Source: Nostoc commune NIES-4072
Lineage (GTDB): Bacteria; Cyanobacteriota; Cyanobacteriia; Cyanobacteriales; Nostocaceae
DNA length: 64,000 bases
NCBI RefSeq assembly: GCF_003113895.1
Contig: NZ_BDUD01000001.1
Location: forward strand, 6,748,792 to 6,812,791
Direction of reading: 5' to 3'
The position numbers and the translations under genes were made by a program. Positions 27,336 to 36,137 of this stretch are shown here, piece after piece. Each line of letters begins with the position of its first letter. The first letter of the stretch is position 1. Under the pieces are notes generated by a model. The model was not told where the DNA came from, did no database searches, and saw nothing but the letters and a program-made list of their open reading frames with translations.

Positions 27336-28091
27336 ATGACTGCCCAGAGCTCACTCCTCTCCGGCAAACGAGGCGTAAGGCAAGACACCAGAACGTCTAC
27401 GCGTTTCTTAAAACGCCCTCAAAAAACGAAAACACCAAAAGTTAAACCTAAAGGTTTATCTTTTCAGGGTTTAAACGGAGAGTTTGCCAAACGACTGTTC
27501 GATATAGTGTTTTCGCTGTCAGTGTTAATTTTATTCTTGCCCGTCTACTTAATTTTGGCCTTGCTGATTGCTTTCAGCTCAGAAGGCCCAATTTTTTATG
27601 TCCAAGAACGGGTAGGGAAAAATTACAAAACGTTTAATTGTATTAAATTCCGAACAATGGTAAGCAATGCTGATGAAATCCTCATGCAAATGATGGAAAC
27701 ATCACCCGAATTGCGACAAGAATTTGAAAGCAGTTTTAAGCTGAAACAAGACCCCCGGATTACCAAAATTGGTCGATTTTTGCGAATTACTAGCTTAGAC
27801 GAATTTCCCCAGTTCTGGAACGTTTTAAAAGGGGACATGAGTGTAGTCGGCCCCCGACCCTTGGTAGCAGAAGAACTGCCAAAATACGGTTCTTACATTG
27901 ATGAGATTTTAACAATCCGTCCAGGAATTACAGGTTTGTGGCAGGTGTCTGGGCGTAATGATATTCCCTACCCTCGGCGAGTTCAAATAGACCTGCATTA
28001 TGCTAGGTTTAGGAATCTCTGGCTTGATTTATGGATCATCTTGAAAACTGTTGATGTGGTTATTCTGCCCAAAAATAACGGGGCATACTAA
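27336..28091 (+). CDS. polyprenyl-phosphate sugar-phosphate transferase (PF02397 type)
   Basis: About 251 residues. After a basic N-terminal tail comes one membrane segment (FDIVFSLSVLILFLPVYLILALLI), then the bacterial sugar transferase domain: GPIFYVQERVGKN, FNCIKFRTM, LRITSLDEFPQFWNVLKGDMSVVGPRP and RPGITGLWQVSGRND. It transfers a sugar phosphate to undecaprenyl phosphate, the first step of a repeat unit. The frame opens earlier (GTG 27309), but AAGGAG at 27326-27331 points to the ATG at 27336 (ATG 27333 is too close). It follows the glycosyltransferase by about 110 bases. Confidence 0.9.
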   Translation: MTAQSSLLSGKRGVRQDTRTSTRFLKRPQKTKTPKVKPKGLSFQGLNGEFAKRLFDIVFSLSVLILFLPVYLILALLIAFSSEGPIFYVQERVGKNYKTFNCIKFRTMVSNADEILMQMMETSPELRQEFESSFKLKQDPRITKIGRFLRITSLDEFPQFWNVLKGDMSVVGPRPLVAEELPKYGSYIDEILTIRPGITGLWQVSGRNDIPYPRRVQIDLHYARFRNLWLDLWIILKTVDVVILPKNNGAY

Positions 28092-28096
28092 ATAAC

Positions 28097-28145
28097 TATT
28101 TAGGGTCGATTATGTGGGGCAGTTAATGCCCCTAAATACCAATTT
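28097..28145 (+). terminator. stem-loops after the sugar transferase gene
   Basis: GGGGCA (28116-28121) pairs with TGCCCC (28127-28132), and TATTTAGGG (28097-28105) can pair with CCCTAAATA (28130-28138); AATTTTTATTT follows. The two stems exclude each other. The remaining AT-rich stretch to 28590 shows no gene and presumably holds the gmd promoter. Confidence 0.4.
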
Positions 28146-28590
28146 TTATTTAAGACTAAACGATTGTTCTTTTTTATCTATATAGTTATCTATAATTTAT
28201 GCGTTTCTACTTAACTTAGACTTTTTTGAGTGTGTATCTGTGGTTTGCTTTGCTCTTATTCGGATTTTTGGCAAAAGTCTAATTTAAAATATTTATTTTA
28301 TTCAGTCTTTACAAAACCTATTACATTATAAAGTTTTCACAAACAAAGAACGTACACAAAAAGAATCTTAATTTATATAGGAAAAGAAATATATATATTT
28401 AAACAATCTTGATATATCTAGGTTAAACTTACGTGTTAAATTACTTTTTATTAAGTATATCTATTTACGGAGAAAGTCTCTTAACAACAAATAACTCGTA
28501 GGTTTACCATTAGGCAATTGAGCAATTAGTTGCTAGGTTGTATCAGATTGGCTGTAACTTTTTAATCAAAGACATAAGGGATAATTAAGC

Positions 28591-29670
28591 ATGACGCAAC
28601 AGAAACGAGCGTTGATTACTGGTATTACTGGTCAAGATGGTTCATATCTAAGTGAATTTTTGTTGGAACAAGGTTATGAGGTTCATGGCATTATTCGCCG
28701 GACTTCTACCTTTAACACAGACCGCATCGATCACATTTACGAAGACCCCCACAAAGAGGGAGTGCGGTTGTTTCTTCATTATGGTGACTTGACAGATGGT
28801 ACAACGTTGCGACGCATTTTAGAAGAAGTCCAGCCAGTAGAGATTTATAACCTGGGCGCTCAATCCCATGTCAGAGTAAGCTTTGATTCACCAGAATATA
28901 CGGTGGATGCTGTCGGAATGGGAACGTTACGTCTGTTGGAAGCAATTCGGGACTATCAGCACCGTACCGGAATTCAGGTGCGATTTTACCAGGCGGGTTC
29001 TTCAGAAATGTACGGTTTAGTACAAGCAATACCTCAAACCGAGACAACGCCCTTTTATCCTCGTAGTCCCTATGCCTGTGCGAAAGTATACGCCCACTGG
29101 CAAACTGTAAATTATCGTGAGTCTTATAATTTGTTTGCTTGTAATGGCATACTTTTTAACCACGAGTCACCACGGCGGGGTGAAACCTTTGTAACCCGCA
29201 AAATTACTAGAGCAGTGGCTGGTATCGTTGCTGGTAAGCAGAAAAAAATTTACATGGGTAATCTAGACGCCAAGCGAGATTGGGGCTATGCAAAGGATTA
29301 CGTCAAAGCAATGTGGTTGATGTTGCAGAAAGACCAGCCAGACGATTACGTAATTGCTACTGGTGAAACCCACTCGGTGCGCGAGTTTTTAGAACTGGCA
29401 TTTAATTACGTAAATCTCAATTGGGAAAATTATGTAGAGTTTGATGAGCGTTATCTTCGTCCATCTGAGGTAGAGTTATTGATTGGCGATTCTACCAAAG
29501 CACGGCAGAAGTTGGGGTGGGCACCATCAGTAACCTTTGAAGAACTAGTTTCCTTAATGGTAGAAGCAGATTTACAAGCATTGGGTCAGACTTCACCTAA
29601 TGGAAATGGTTCGCAATTTCCATTAGATATTGCGACTATTCGTCAACAACTGGGCGCTTTGCACTTCTGA
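28591..29670 (+). CDS. gmd: GDP-mannose 4,6-dehydratase
   Basis: A 359-residue extended [12 protein letters not shown] (11-19), [34 protein letters not shown], the catalytic Tyr161-x3-Lys165 in SPYACAK (usually YGVAK or YAAAK, so the Ala/Cys is slightly unusual) and [16 protein letters not shown]. It converts GDP-mannose to GDP-4-keto-6-deoxymannose, the first committed step to GDP-L-fucose. The next gene, 23 bases on, is the following enzyme of the pathway, which confirms the role. The length is normal. Confidence 0.96.
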   Translation: MTQQKRALITGITGQDGSYLSEFLLEQGYEVHGIIRRTSTFNTDRIDHIYEDPHKEGVRLFLHYGDLTDGTTLRRILEEVQPVEIYNLGAQSHVRVSFDSPEYTVDAVGMGTLRLLEAIRDYQHRTGIQVRFYQAGSSEMYGLVQAIPQTETTPFYPRSPYACAKVYAHWQTVNYRESYNLFACNGILFNHESPRRGETFVTRKITRAVAGIVAGKQKKIYMGNLDAKRDWGYAKDYVKAMWLMLQKDQPDDYVIATGETHSVREFLELAFNYVNLNWENYVEFDERYLRPSEVELLIGDSTKARQKLGWAPSVTFEELVSLMVEADLQALGQTSPNGNGSQFPLDIATIRQQLGALHF

Positions 29671-29693
29671 TTCGCACCACAGAGGATAAAAAT

Positions 29694-30638
29694 ATGACTG
29701 GCTTAGAATTAAAAAATAAACGCATTCTTGTCACTGGTGGGTCGGGGTTTCTAGGTCGTCAGGTGATAGATCAACTGTGTAAAGCAGGGGCTAATCATGA
29801 GAAGATTACAGTAACGCGATCGCGCGATTGTGATTTGCGTATTTGGGAAAATAGCCAACGCGCAGTTGACCAGCAAGACGTAATTATTCACCTAGCAGCT
29901 CATGTTGGGGGTATCGGTCTGAACCGTGAAAAACCTGCTGAGTTGTTCTACGATAACTTGATGATGGGAACACAGCTAATTCATGCTGCCTATCAAGCTG
30001 GAGTAGAAAAGTTTGTTTGTGTTGGCACAATCTGCGCCTATCCTAAATTTACCCCCGTACCATTCAAAGAAGATGATCTTTGGAATGGCTACCCAGAAGA
30101 AACCAACGCCCCCTACGGAATTGCGAAAAAAGCCCTTTTAGTCCAATTGCAATCTTACCGCCAGCAGTACGGTTTTAATGGAATTTATCTACTGCCAGTG
30201 AATTTATATGGCCCAGAAGATAACTTTGACACAGGAAGTTCTCACGTTATTCCAGCATTAGTTCGCAAAGTTCACGAAGCCCAAATTAAGGCAGAAAAGC
30301 AACTCCCAGTTTGGGGTGATGGCAGTCCCACCCGTGAGTTTCTGTATTCAGAAGATGCAGCGCGGGGGATTGTTATGGGAACTCAATTCTATAACGAATC
30401 AGAACCAGTTAACCTGGGAACAGGTTATGAAATCTCCATCTTTGATTTAGTAACTTTAATCTGCGAATTGATGGAGTTTAAGGGTGAAATTATTTGGCAA
30501 ACTGACAAGCCTAATGGTCAACCCCGCCGTTGTTTAGATACTGAACGAGCAAAGCAAGCCTTTAATTTCACGGCTCAGGTGGGCTTTGAGCAAGGGCTAA
30601 AGAATACTATTGAATGGTATCGTCAACACGCTCTATAA
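29694..30638 (+). CDS. fcl: GDP-L-fucose synthase
   Basis: A 314-residue extended SDR with GGSGFLG (15-21), [23 protein letters not shown], the catalytic YGIAK (Tyr141, Lys145), [24 protein letters not shown] and [17 protein letters not shown]. It epimerises and reduces GDP-4-keto-6-deoxymannose to GDP-L-fucose with NADPH. It is 23 bases after gmd and forms a two-gene operon with it, ending in a clear terminator. Also called wcaG. Confidence 0.96.
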   Translation: MTGLELKNKRILVTGGSGFLGRQVIDQLCKAGANHEKITVTRSRDCDLRIWENSQRAVDQQDVIIHLAAHVGGIGLNREKPAELFYDNLMMGTQLIHAAYQAGVEKFVCVGTICAYPKFTPVPFKEDDLWNGYPEETNAPYGIAKKALLVQLQSYRQQYGFNGIYLLPVNLYGPEDNFDTGSSHVIPALVRKVHEAQIKAEKQLPVWGDGSPTREFLYSEDAARGIVMGTQFYNESEPVNLGTGYEISIFDLVTLICELMEFKGEIIWQTDKPNGQPRRCLDTERAKQAFNFTAQVGFEQGLKNTIEWYRQHAL

Positions 30639-30664
30639 CAATGTATCGCTAAGTGTAAGCTGAT

Positions 30665-30695
30665 ATAAGCTGGGCATTGCCCAGCTTATTTGTTT
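30665..30695 (+). terminator. intrinsic terminator after gmd-fcl
   Basis: Perfect 11-bp stem ATAAGCTGGGC (30665-30675) and GCCCAGCTTAT (30679-30689), with a 3-base loop and TTGTTTG following. It sits 27 bases after the fcl stop. Confidence 0.7.
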
Positions 30696-30711
30696 GAAGC
30701 TATAAATTTTC

Positions 30712-31290
30712 ATGGACAAAGTTAATCATCAATTAAATAAAGCAGAACTAAGGCGCACTTTACTTAAAACCCGTCAATCAATGCCCGTTCGAGACTGGAG
30801 AGAAAAAAGCGATCGCTTATGCTTTCATTTACAAAACTCTACTTTGTTTACCCAAGCAAAAACAATACTCGCTTATTTCAGCTTTCGCCAAGAACCCGAT
30901 CTCAGTCCACTATTTGCAAGCACCAAGTACCGTTGGGGATTTCCTCGCTGCATTGATAAAAAATCCCTATCTTGGCATATTTGGACACCGAGTGATTCTA
31001 TCCAAAGCGGCGCTTATGGCATTACTGAACCACACCCCGACGCTCCCCTATTAGATCCGGCTGAAGTAGATTTGATTCTTGTTCCTAGTGTCGCTTGCGA
31101 CTATCAAGGATATCGCTTAGGCTATGGCGGTGGATATTACGATCGCTTGCTCAGTTTACCGCAGTGGCAGACAAAGCCGACTATCGGAATTGTCTTCGAG
31201 TTTGCCTATTTGTCCGAAATACTTAGTGAACCTTGGGATAAACCACTACAAGCAGTTTCTACGGAAACCGGATTGACTCAGAAAGGCTAA
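30712..31290 (+). CDS. 5-formyltetrahydrofolate cyclo-ligase
   Basis: A 192-residue protein with the family hallmark LGYGGGYYDRLL near residue 140, an N-terminal KAELRRTLLKTRQSMP basic helix and LVPSVACDYQGYRLG. It converts 5-formyl-THF to 5,10-methenyl-THF using ATP. The usual size is 180-200 residues. It stands just after the fcl terminator and 38 bases before the catalase-like gene; the three are unrelated in function. Confidence 0.94.
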   Translation: MDKVNHQLNKAELRRTLLKTRQSMPVRDWREKSDRLCFHLQNSTLFTQAKTILAYFSFRQEPDLSPLFASTKYRWGFPRCIDKKSLSWHIWTPSDSIQSGAYGITEPHPDAPLLDPAEVDLILVPSVACDYQGYRLGYGGGYYDRLLSLPQWQTKPTIGIVFEFAYLSEILSEPWDKPLQAVSTETGLTQKG

Positions 31291-31328
31291 AGGATTCAGG
31301 ATGGTGAGGACACATCATCAAATGTTTT

Positions 31329-32339
31329 ATGACTAACCCAACGTCATCTACCATTGAGCAGGAAGCAACAATCGACGATATTATCGCAACTAGCCTGCAA
31401 GCTCAACAAAAAACCGGCCCAGACCTCCGCCAAATTCATAGCAAAAGTCATGGACTCCTTTCGGGAGAGTTTATTATTGAACCCAATCTTCCTGAAGACC
31501 TGAGAGTAGGTTTGTTCAAAACGCCCCAAACTTATCCTGTGTGGATTCGTTTCTCTAATGGTGGTGCGCCTCAAAAGCGTGGTCAATTCAACTCCGATAG
31601 CCAACCTGATGTTCGCGGTATCGCCATTAAGGTGATGAATGTGGACGGGCAAAAAGTGCTGGATGATGAACAAAAAACTCAAGATTTTATACTCAACAAT
31701 TATCCTACTTTCTTTACCAAAGACGTTCGTGATTATGCTGATATTTCCAAAGCAGGTAGTGGAGAACTTACCCCAGAGCGCCTGGAAGAACTTGGTTATG
31801 CCTTCGCTATCTTACAAAAAATTGTCAGCCACAAGGTAGGAAATCCGCTTTTGATTCAATATTGGAGCATGGCTCCGTTTAAGTTTGGTAATCGCATTGT
31901 AAAATTGTCTGTCAAATCTCAACAGCCTGAACAACCACCAGAAACACTTCCAGAATCAGAAAATTACCTCCGAGAAGCGATTGTCAAATATTTGACTAAA
32001 GAAGGTCGAGAAGCGTCTTTTGACTTTTTAATTCAGTTTTATGTAGACGATGAAAAAACGCCGATTGAAGACCACGTTAAAGAATGGCAAGAAGCAGATT
32101 CACCGTTTATTAAAGTTGCAACTGTCCGCATTCCCAGTCAGAAATTTGACTTTGAAGAACGCAAACGTTTAGATGAGGGTATATTGTTTTCCCCTTGGCA
32201 TACATTGCTAGAACATGAGCCTGTTGGCAGCGTGAATCTCTCTCGCAAGAGGCTTTACAGCGAACTTGCGAAGTATCGACGAGAACAAATTGCCCAACGT
32301 TCGCGGGAACCACAACCTTATGTAGCGGTTGAAGATTAA
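31329..32339 (+). CDS. catalase-like heme protein (catalase-related family)
   Basis: A 336-residue protein of the small catalase-related group: HSKSHGLLSGEFII (the His region of the catalase core), WIRFSNGGAPQKRGQF, DVRGIAIKVMNV, FILNNYPTFFTKDVRDY, YWSMAPFKFGNR and the C-terminal FSPWHTLLEHEPVGSVNLSRKRLY. The size is near that of y4iL-like members, well below classical catalases, so peroxidase or lipid-oxidising activity is possible rather than true catalase. No fused lipoxygenase domain. The start codon is ATG 31329. Role not certain. Confidence 0.85.
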   Translation: MTNPTSSTIEQEATIDDIIATSLQAQQKTGPDLRQIHSKSHGLLSGEFIIEPNLPEDLRVGLFKTPQTYPVWIRFSNGGAPQKRGQFNSDSQPDVRGIAIKVMNVDGQKVLDDEQKTQDFILNNYPTFFTKDVRDYADISKAGSGELTPERLEELGYAFAILQKIVSHKVGNPLLIQYWSMAPFKFGNRIVKLSVKSQQPEQPPETLPESENYLREAIVKYLTKEGREASFDFLIQFYVDDEKTPIEDHVKEWQEADSPFIKVATVRIPSQKFDFEERKRLDEGILFSPWHTLLEHEPVGSVNLSRKRLYSELAKYRREQIAQRSREPQPYVAVED

Positions 32340-32349
32340 TCACTTTCAG

Positions 32350-32547
32350 TAGTGCTGAGTACTGAGTGCTGAGTGCTGAGTATAACCCCATAGTTAAAAC
32401 TAGGGGATTGAAAAAAAGGACGTATTTTTTCTTGCACTACGTGTCTCAAAAAAAATATTTTTATTTTTTTCATAAATAAATTTAGGGGCTTCAGACCCTA
32501 TATGCTGAGTGCAATTAATTTTACTTTTTACTCAGCACTCAGCACTG
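32350..32547. repeat. GTGCTGA repeats flanking an AT-rich stretch, in inverted order
   Basis: GTGCTGAGTACTGAGTGCTGAG near 32350-32383, and CTCAGCACTCAGCACTG near 32527-32543 in the opposite sense, with AT-rich sequence between. A large snap-back structure is possible. No gene was seen in 32340-32931. Confidence 0.55.
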
Positions 32548-32931
32548 TTTTGGTGAATTTGCTTCAAACTGTCAGATAAACTTTTAAAAGCTGTGTGTAC
32601 AACATCGGACTTTATGCCAATTAAATCTAATTAGTAAAACTTGAAATACCAAGATTACCGACTTTTAAAATAAGTTAGTAATCTTGGTTTAATGAATAAA
32701 TAATTTTATAATTGCTGTAGATTGTTTTTATGAGACTAATCGTTCAAGAATATGATAAATATTTAATTTTTGCAATATAGGACTCATATTTGATTTTTGA
32801 ACAGAACTCAGTACACCTTTATTCTTTCTTCCCAGTTCCTAGTCCCCAATCCCCAGTCCCTTACCTCTACAAGTGATTCAAAAATCAAATCGGATTGCTA
32901 TATAATGCCTCTTATAAATTGGGGAAAAACT

Positions 32932-33217
32932 ATGAATAACGATAAGGAACTAACTGAAAAGTTGAATAAAATATTGAATGAATCTGCCGAAAAAAAATCT
33001 ATTTCTATTATTAAATTTTTAAGATTGAGTAGTTAATTCAAAAGTCGAATCAATTGGAATTTTAAAAAATGCTTTGGGTATTTATCTTTTAGAAACACAA
33101 GATATCATTCACAACAGTCAAACATGGAGTGATGTAAAAGAATGAGATGCCAAAATAATGAACGACTTCTTTGATATTCTGGAAGAATTAGGGAATTCAG
33201 AAAGTGAAGAGACTTAA
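32932..33217 (+). pseudogene. broken small gene (frameshift plus in-frame stop)
   Basis: ATG 32932 opens MNNDKELTEKLNKILNES... and stops at 33036. Skipping one base near 33028 restores VVNSKVESIGILKNALGIYLLETQ and so on up to a TGA at 33143-33145; beyond it, in the same frame, DAKIMNDFFDILEELGNSE continues to a TAA at 33215-33217. The three parts read as one roughly 94-residue protein with uniform, helical, acidic composition, so I take it as a decayed gene. I do not recognise the family. It lies just before the antitoxin-like and HNH genes. Confidence 0.6.
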
Positions 33218-33323
33218 TTATATTAATATGTAAATAAATTCCATAACAGAATTATGTGAATTTATTTAACCAGATTTTTAATGATAGGTTAGAATAAAAT
33301 TAACTAAATTCTTAAGTAAAGCC

Positions 33324-33665
33324 ATGTCTGACTCAGTTCAGTATGTCACTAATGCAGAGGGAAAAAAAGTTGGAGTACTGTTAGATTTAGAAACTTATCA
33401 ACAGCTAACTAACTTATCTGTAGATTCGGAATTATTGATTGGTTTAAATCTAGATGAGTTGCAAGCTTTGGCAGAAAGTTATTTATCTCCCAAAGCTCAG
33501 ATCCAGTTACAGGAATTGTTAGTTAAAAATTCTGATAATGATTTGTCAGATGACGAAACGGAAACCTTAGACAGATTATTGGCACAGGTTGACCAATTAA
33601 ATATTCTTAAAACTAGAGCTAGATATACCTTAAATATTTTTCAAAATAAACAGCAACTAGCGTGA
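33324..33665 (+). CDS. Phd-like antitoxin-type protein
   Basis: A 113-residue acidic protein starting VQYVTNAEGKKVGVLLDLETYQQL, which is the pattern of small cyanobacterial antitoxin-like proteins (Phd/YefM-type N-terminal strand followed by LxxYQ), with an extended helical middle. It overlaps the HNH gene by 4 bases (GTGA). In other cyanobacteria such proteins usually precede RelE or PIN toxins; here the partner is an HNH protein. The function is a suggestion from sequence shape only. Confidence 0.6.
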   Translation: MSDSVQYVTNAEGKKVGVLLDLETYQQLTNLSVDSELLIGLNLDELQALAESYLSPKAQIQLQELLVKNSDNDLSDDETETLDRLLAQVDQLNILKTRARYTLNIFQNKQQLA

Positions 33666-34087
33666 GTGTTTACATTCCTGTTGAATTAAAAAAGGAAATT
33701 CGTAATTATTTTGCTGATTGTTGTACTTACTGTCGCACAGCTGAAGCTTTAACAGTCACTATCTTTGAATTTGAACATATCATTCCCTTATCTGCTGGAG
33801 GGAAAACTGTATTTGAAAATCTATGCTTGGCTTGTCCATCTTGTAATCGTTATAAAGCAACTCGTCAAACAGCAATTGACCCTAATACTCAGAATGAGGT
33901 GAAATTATTTAATCCACAACAGCAATTGTGGACAGATCATTTTACTTGGAGTGAAGATGCTACAGAAATTGTAGGACTTACAATCATTGGTAAAGTAACA
34001 ATTTATACTTTAAAAATGAATCGTCTGCAATTAACTCGTGTGCGGAAAATGTGGGTGAAAATGGGTGAGCATCCACCAAATATTTGA
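33662..34087 (+). CDS. HNH endonuclease
   Basis: A 141-residue HNH protein with CTYC at about residues 20-23, FEHIIPLSAGGKTVFENLCLACPSCN and RYKATR. The two CxxC pairs bind structural zinc and the HIIP/Asn/His core cleaves DNA with a divalent metal. The GTG start overlaps the stop of the antitoxin-like gene (GTGA), so the two are translationally coupled. C-terminal residues 95-141 are a cyanobacteria-type extension. Small HNH proteins of this kind are common as stand-alone genes. Confidence 0.88.
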   Translation: MSVYIPVELKKEIRNYFADCCTYCRTAEALTVTIFEFEHIIPLSAGGKTVFENLCLACPSCNRYKATRQTAIDPNTQNEVKLFNPQQQLWTDHFTWSEDATEIVGLTIIGKVTIYTLKMNRLQLTRVRKMWVKMGEHPPNI

Positions 34088-34173
34088 GCAAGTGCAAAAT
34101 ATTGAAAGCAAATTTTAGCGTTATAAAGAAAGTTGTAATAAATATTTAGAGAACTGGGAAAGTTATTAATCAA

Positions 34174-35010
34174 ATGCTGAACTGGAAAAAATCACGATCG
34201 CAGATTCTGCTAATGTATGCGCTATTGGGAGCGATCGCACTGGTGATGCTCTTTCCTTTACTGTGGCTAGTTAGTACAGCCTTGAAATCGCCTACAGAAA
34301 ATATTTTGCAGTCGCCGCCACAGTTATTGCCTGCCTCACCTACACTAGATAACTTCTTTAGTGTGTGGAACTCTTTACCTTTTGGACAATACCTATATAA
34401 CAGTACTTTGGTGTCAGTGCTGACTGTGGGCTTAAATCTGCTGTTTTGCGCTTTAGCTGCCTATCCGTTGGCAAGATTATCATTTGTCGGGCGAGACTGG
34501 ATTTTTGTGGCGATCGTCTCTACGATTATGATTCCCTTCCAAATCGTGATGATTCCCCTTTATATTTTGACAGTCCAGTTGGGTTTGAGAAATAGTTATT
34601 TAGGGATGATTTTTCCGAGTTTAGCTTCTGCCTTTGGCATTTTTCTGTTGCGTCAAGCTTTTATGAGCGTACCCAAAGAGATAGAAGAAGCGGCTCGAAT
34701 GGATGGCAGTTCTGAGTTAGGTTTGTGGTGGCATATTATGTTACCAGCAGTTCGCCCAGCATTGGTAACTTTAGCTATTTTTGTATTCATTGGTGCTTGG
34801 AGTGACTTTTTGTGGCCTTTAATTGTCATCCAAGATGAGAATTTATACACTCTTCCGTTGGGAGTCGCAAAGCTAGCAGGTACATTTTCCCTTGACTGGC
34901 GGTTAGTAGCTGCTGGTTCAGTAATTGCGATCGCCCCAGTATTATTACTATTTTTATTTTTACAACGTTACATTGTACCCACAGAAACTGGTAGCGGCGT
35001 CAAGGGTTGA
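34174..35010 (+). CDS. carbohydrate ABC transporter permease (MalG family)
   Basis: A 278-residue inner-membrane permease with six predicted spans and the EAA loop (PKEIEEAARMDGSSELGLWWHIMLP) that contacts the ATPase. Start MLNWKKSRSQILLMYALLGAIALVMLFPLLWLVSTALKSP and RYIVPTETGSGVKG at the end are typical of MalG-type sugar permeases (CUT1). The usual partners (MalF-type permease, sugar-binding protein, ATPase) are not adjacent. Substrate not certain. Confidence 0.92.
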   Translation: MLNWKKSRSQILLMYALLGAIALVMLFPLLWLVSTALKSPTENILQSPPQLLPASPTLDNFFSVWNSLPFGQYLYNSTLVSVLTVGLNLLFCALAAYPLARLSFVGRDWIFVAIVSTIMIPFQIVMIPLYILTVQLGLRNSYLGMIFPSLASAFGIFLLRQAFMSVPKEIEEAARMDGSSELGLWWHIMLPAVRPALVTLAIFVFIGAWSDFLWPLIVIQDENLYTLPLGVAKLAGTFSLDWRLVAAGSVIAIAPVLLLFLFLQRYIVPTETGSGVKG

Positions 35011-35057
35011 ATAAAAAAGTGGAGATGCACGAACCTAGAAAAAAACTAATGACAAAT

Positions 35058-35711
35058 TCAATAAGCTCCAGTCTTCTTCAAAACTACCCCAATAGTTTTA
35101 ATAATCAGACTCAGGTCATAAGTTACAGACCACTTACGTTGATAGTCTAGATCCATCTTGACAATTGTTTCAAAGTCTGTGATACTGGAACGTCCATTAG
35201 CCTGCCATTCTCCAGTAATACCTGGTTTGACTCGCAATCTATCCCAGTGATGTGGATCGTAATTGCTGACTTCATCGGGAGTCGGTGGACGAGTACCAAC
35301 TAAACTCATGTCTCCTACCAGAACATTCCAAAATTGGGGAAATTCGTCTAAACTAGTACGCCGCAAAAATTTACCCACAGGAGTAATGCGAGGATCGTCA
35401 AAAGATTTAAAGATGTGACCTTTGGCTTGGTTTTCAACCAAATGCTTGAGTTTATCAGCATCGACGATCATCGAACGGAATTTCCAGATGCGGAAAGTTT
35501 TTCCGTTTAAACCACAGCGAATTTGGGAATAAAATATTGGGCTTGGAGCATCTATAAAAGTAACAATTGCTACAGAAATTGCTACGATAAACGTAATCAT
35601 CAGCCCCACAATGGCTCCAACAATGTCAATTAATCGTTTTCTCACGCTTAAGGTTGACGGGTGGAAAGGCTGTTGCGAGCAATTAACTGAATAAAGATAA
35701 AGATGATTCAC
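35058..35711 (-). CDS. sugar transferase (PF02397 type)
   Basis: A 217-residue initiating sugar-phosphate transferase: one membrane segment (VGLMITFIVAISVAIVTFI), SPIFYSQIRCGLNG, FRIWKFRSMIVDADKL, RRTSLDEFPQFWNVLVGDMSLVGTRPP and VKPGITGEWQANGRSS. It adds the first sugar phosphate to undecaprenyl phosphate. It has GTG as start. It is shorter than the other copy at 27336 (which has a basic N-terminal tail) and only about 35-40 percent similar by eye, so they serve different polysaccharides or branches. In Anabaena such a gene, hepC, is needed for heterocyst envelope polysaccharide; this copy could be related, but I cannot say. Confidence 0.9.
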   Translation of the reverse strand: MNHLYLYSVNCSQQPFHPSTLSVRKRLIDIVGAIVGLMITFIVAISVAIVTFIDAPSPIFYSQIRCGLNGKTFRIWKFRSMIVDADKLKHLVENQAKGHIFKSFDDPRITPVGKFLRRTSLDEFPQFWNVLVGDMSLVGTRPPTPDEVSNYDPHHWDRLRVKPGITGEWQANGRSSITDFETIVKMDLDYQRKWSVTYDLSLIIKTIGVVLKKTGAY

Positions 35712-36137
35712 AACGACTAAACTTATCTACAACAGGACTTTTTGAATCAGTAGTGTAGACATGAACATAATTATTAAATGATTTCTATTGATTTTGTCAA
35801 TACTACTGAGTGTTAACATACACAAAAATTAAACAATATAAAAACCGAAAACCTAAAGTTTACAGAATCTTTTAATTAAGGTGGGAATTTATAAAATTAT
35901 AGTATTTCATCCCATAAGCTAAAATCAGTTCTCAATATGCTTGAGCTTTGTAGCACATATATTATTTGTAGGATAGGTTCATTCGTGATGTAAGTAAAAC
36001 GGCGTAAATAATTAAAGGTTTGTAGTAAGGACTTTAGTTGTAAAAGAAAGACTGAAGCTCTTACTACGAAATCGATTACAATAATTTTGCATTACTTGAA
36101 ATAGTTCAATTTATTCGCACCGACTTACTTACTAATG
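35712..36137. other. gene-free region between two minus-strand genes
   Basis: AT-rich, no reading frame and no clear hairpin. It contains the 5' side of the sugar transferase gene and the 3' side of the Hsp70-like gene. Confidence 0.4.
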
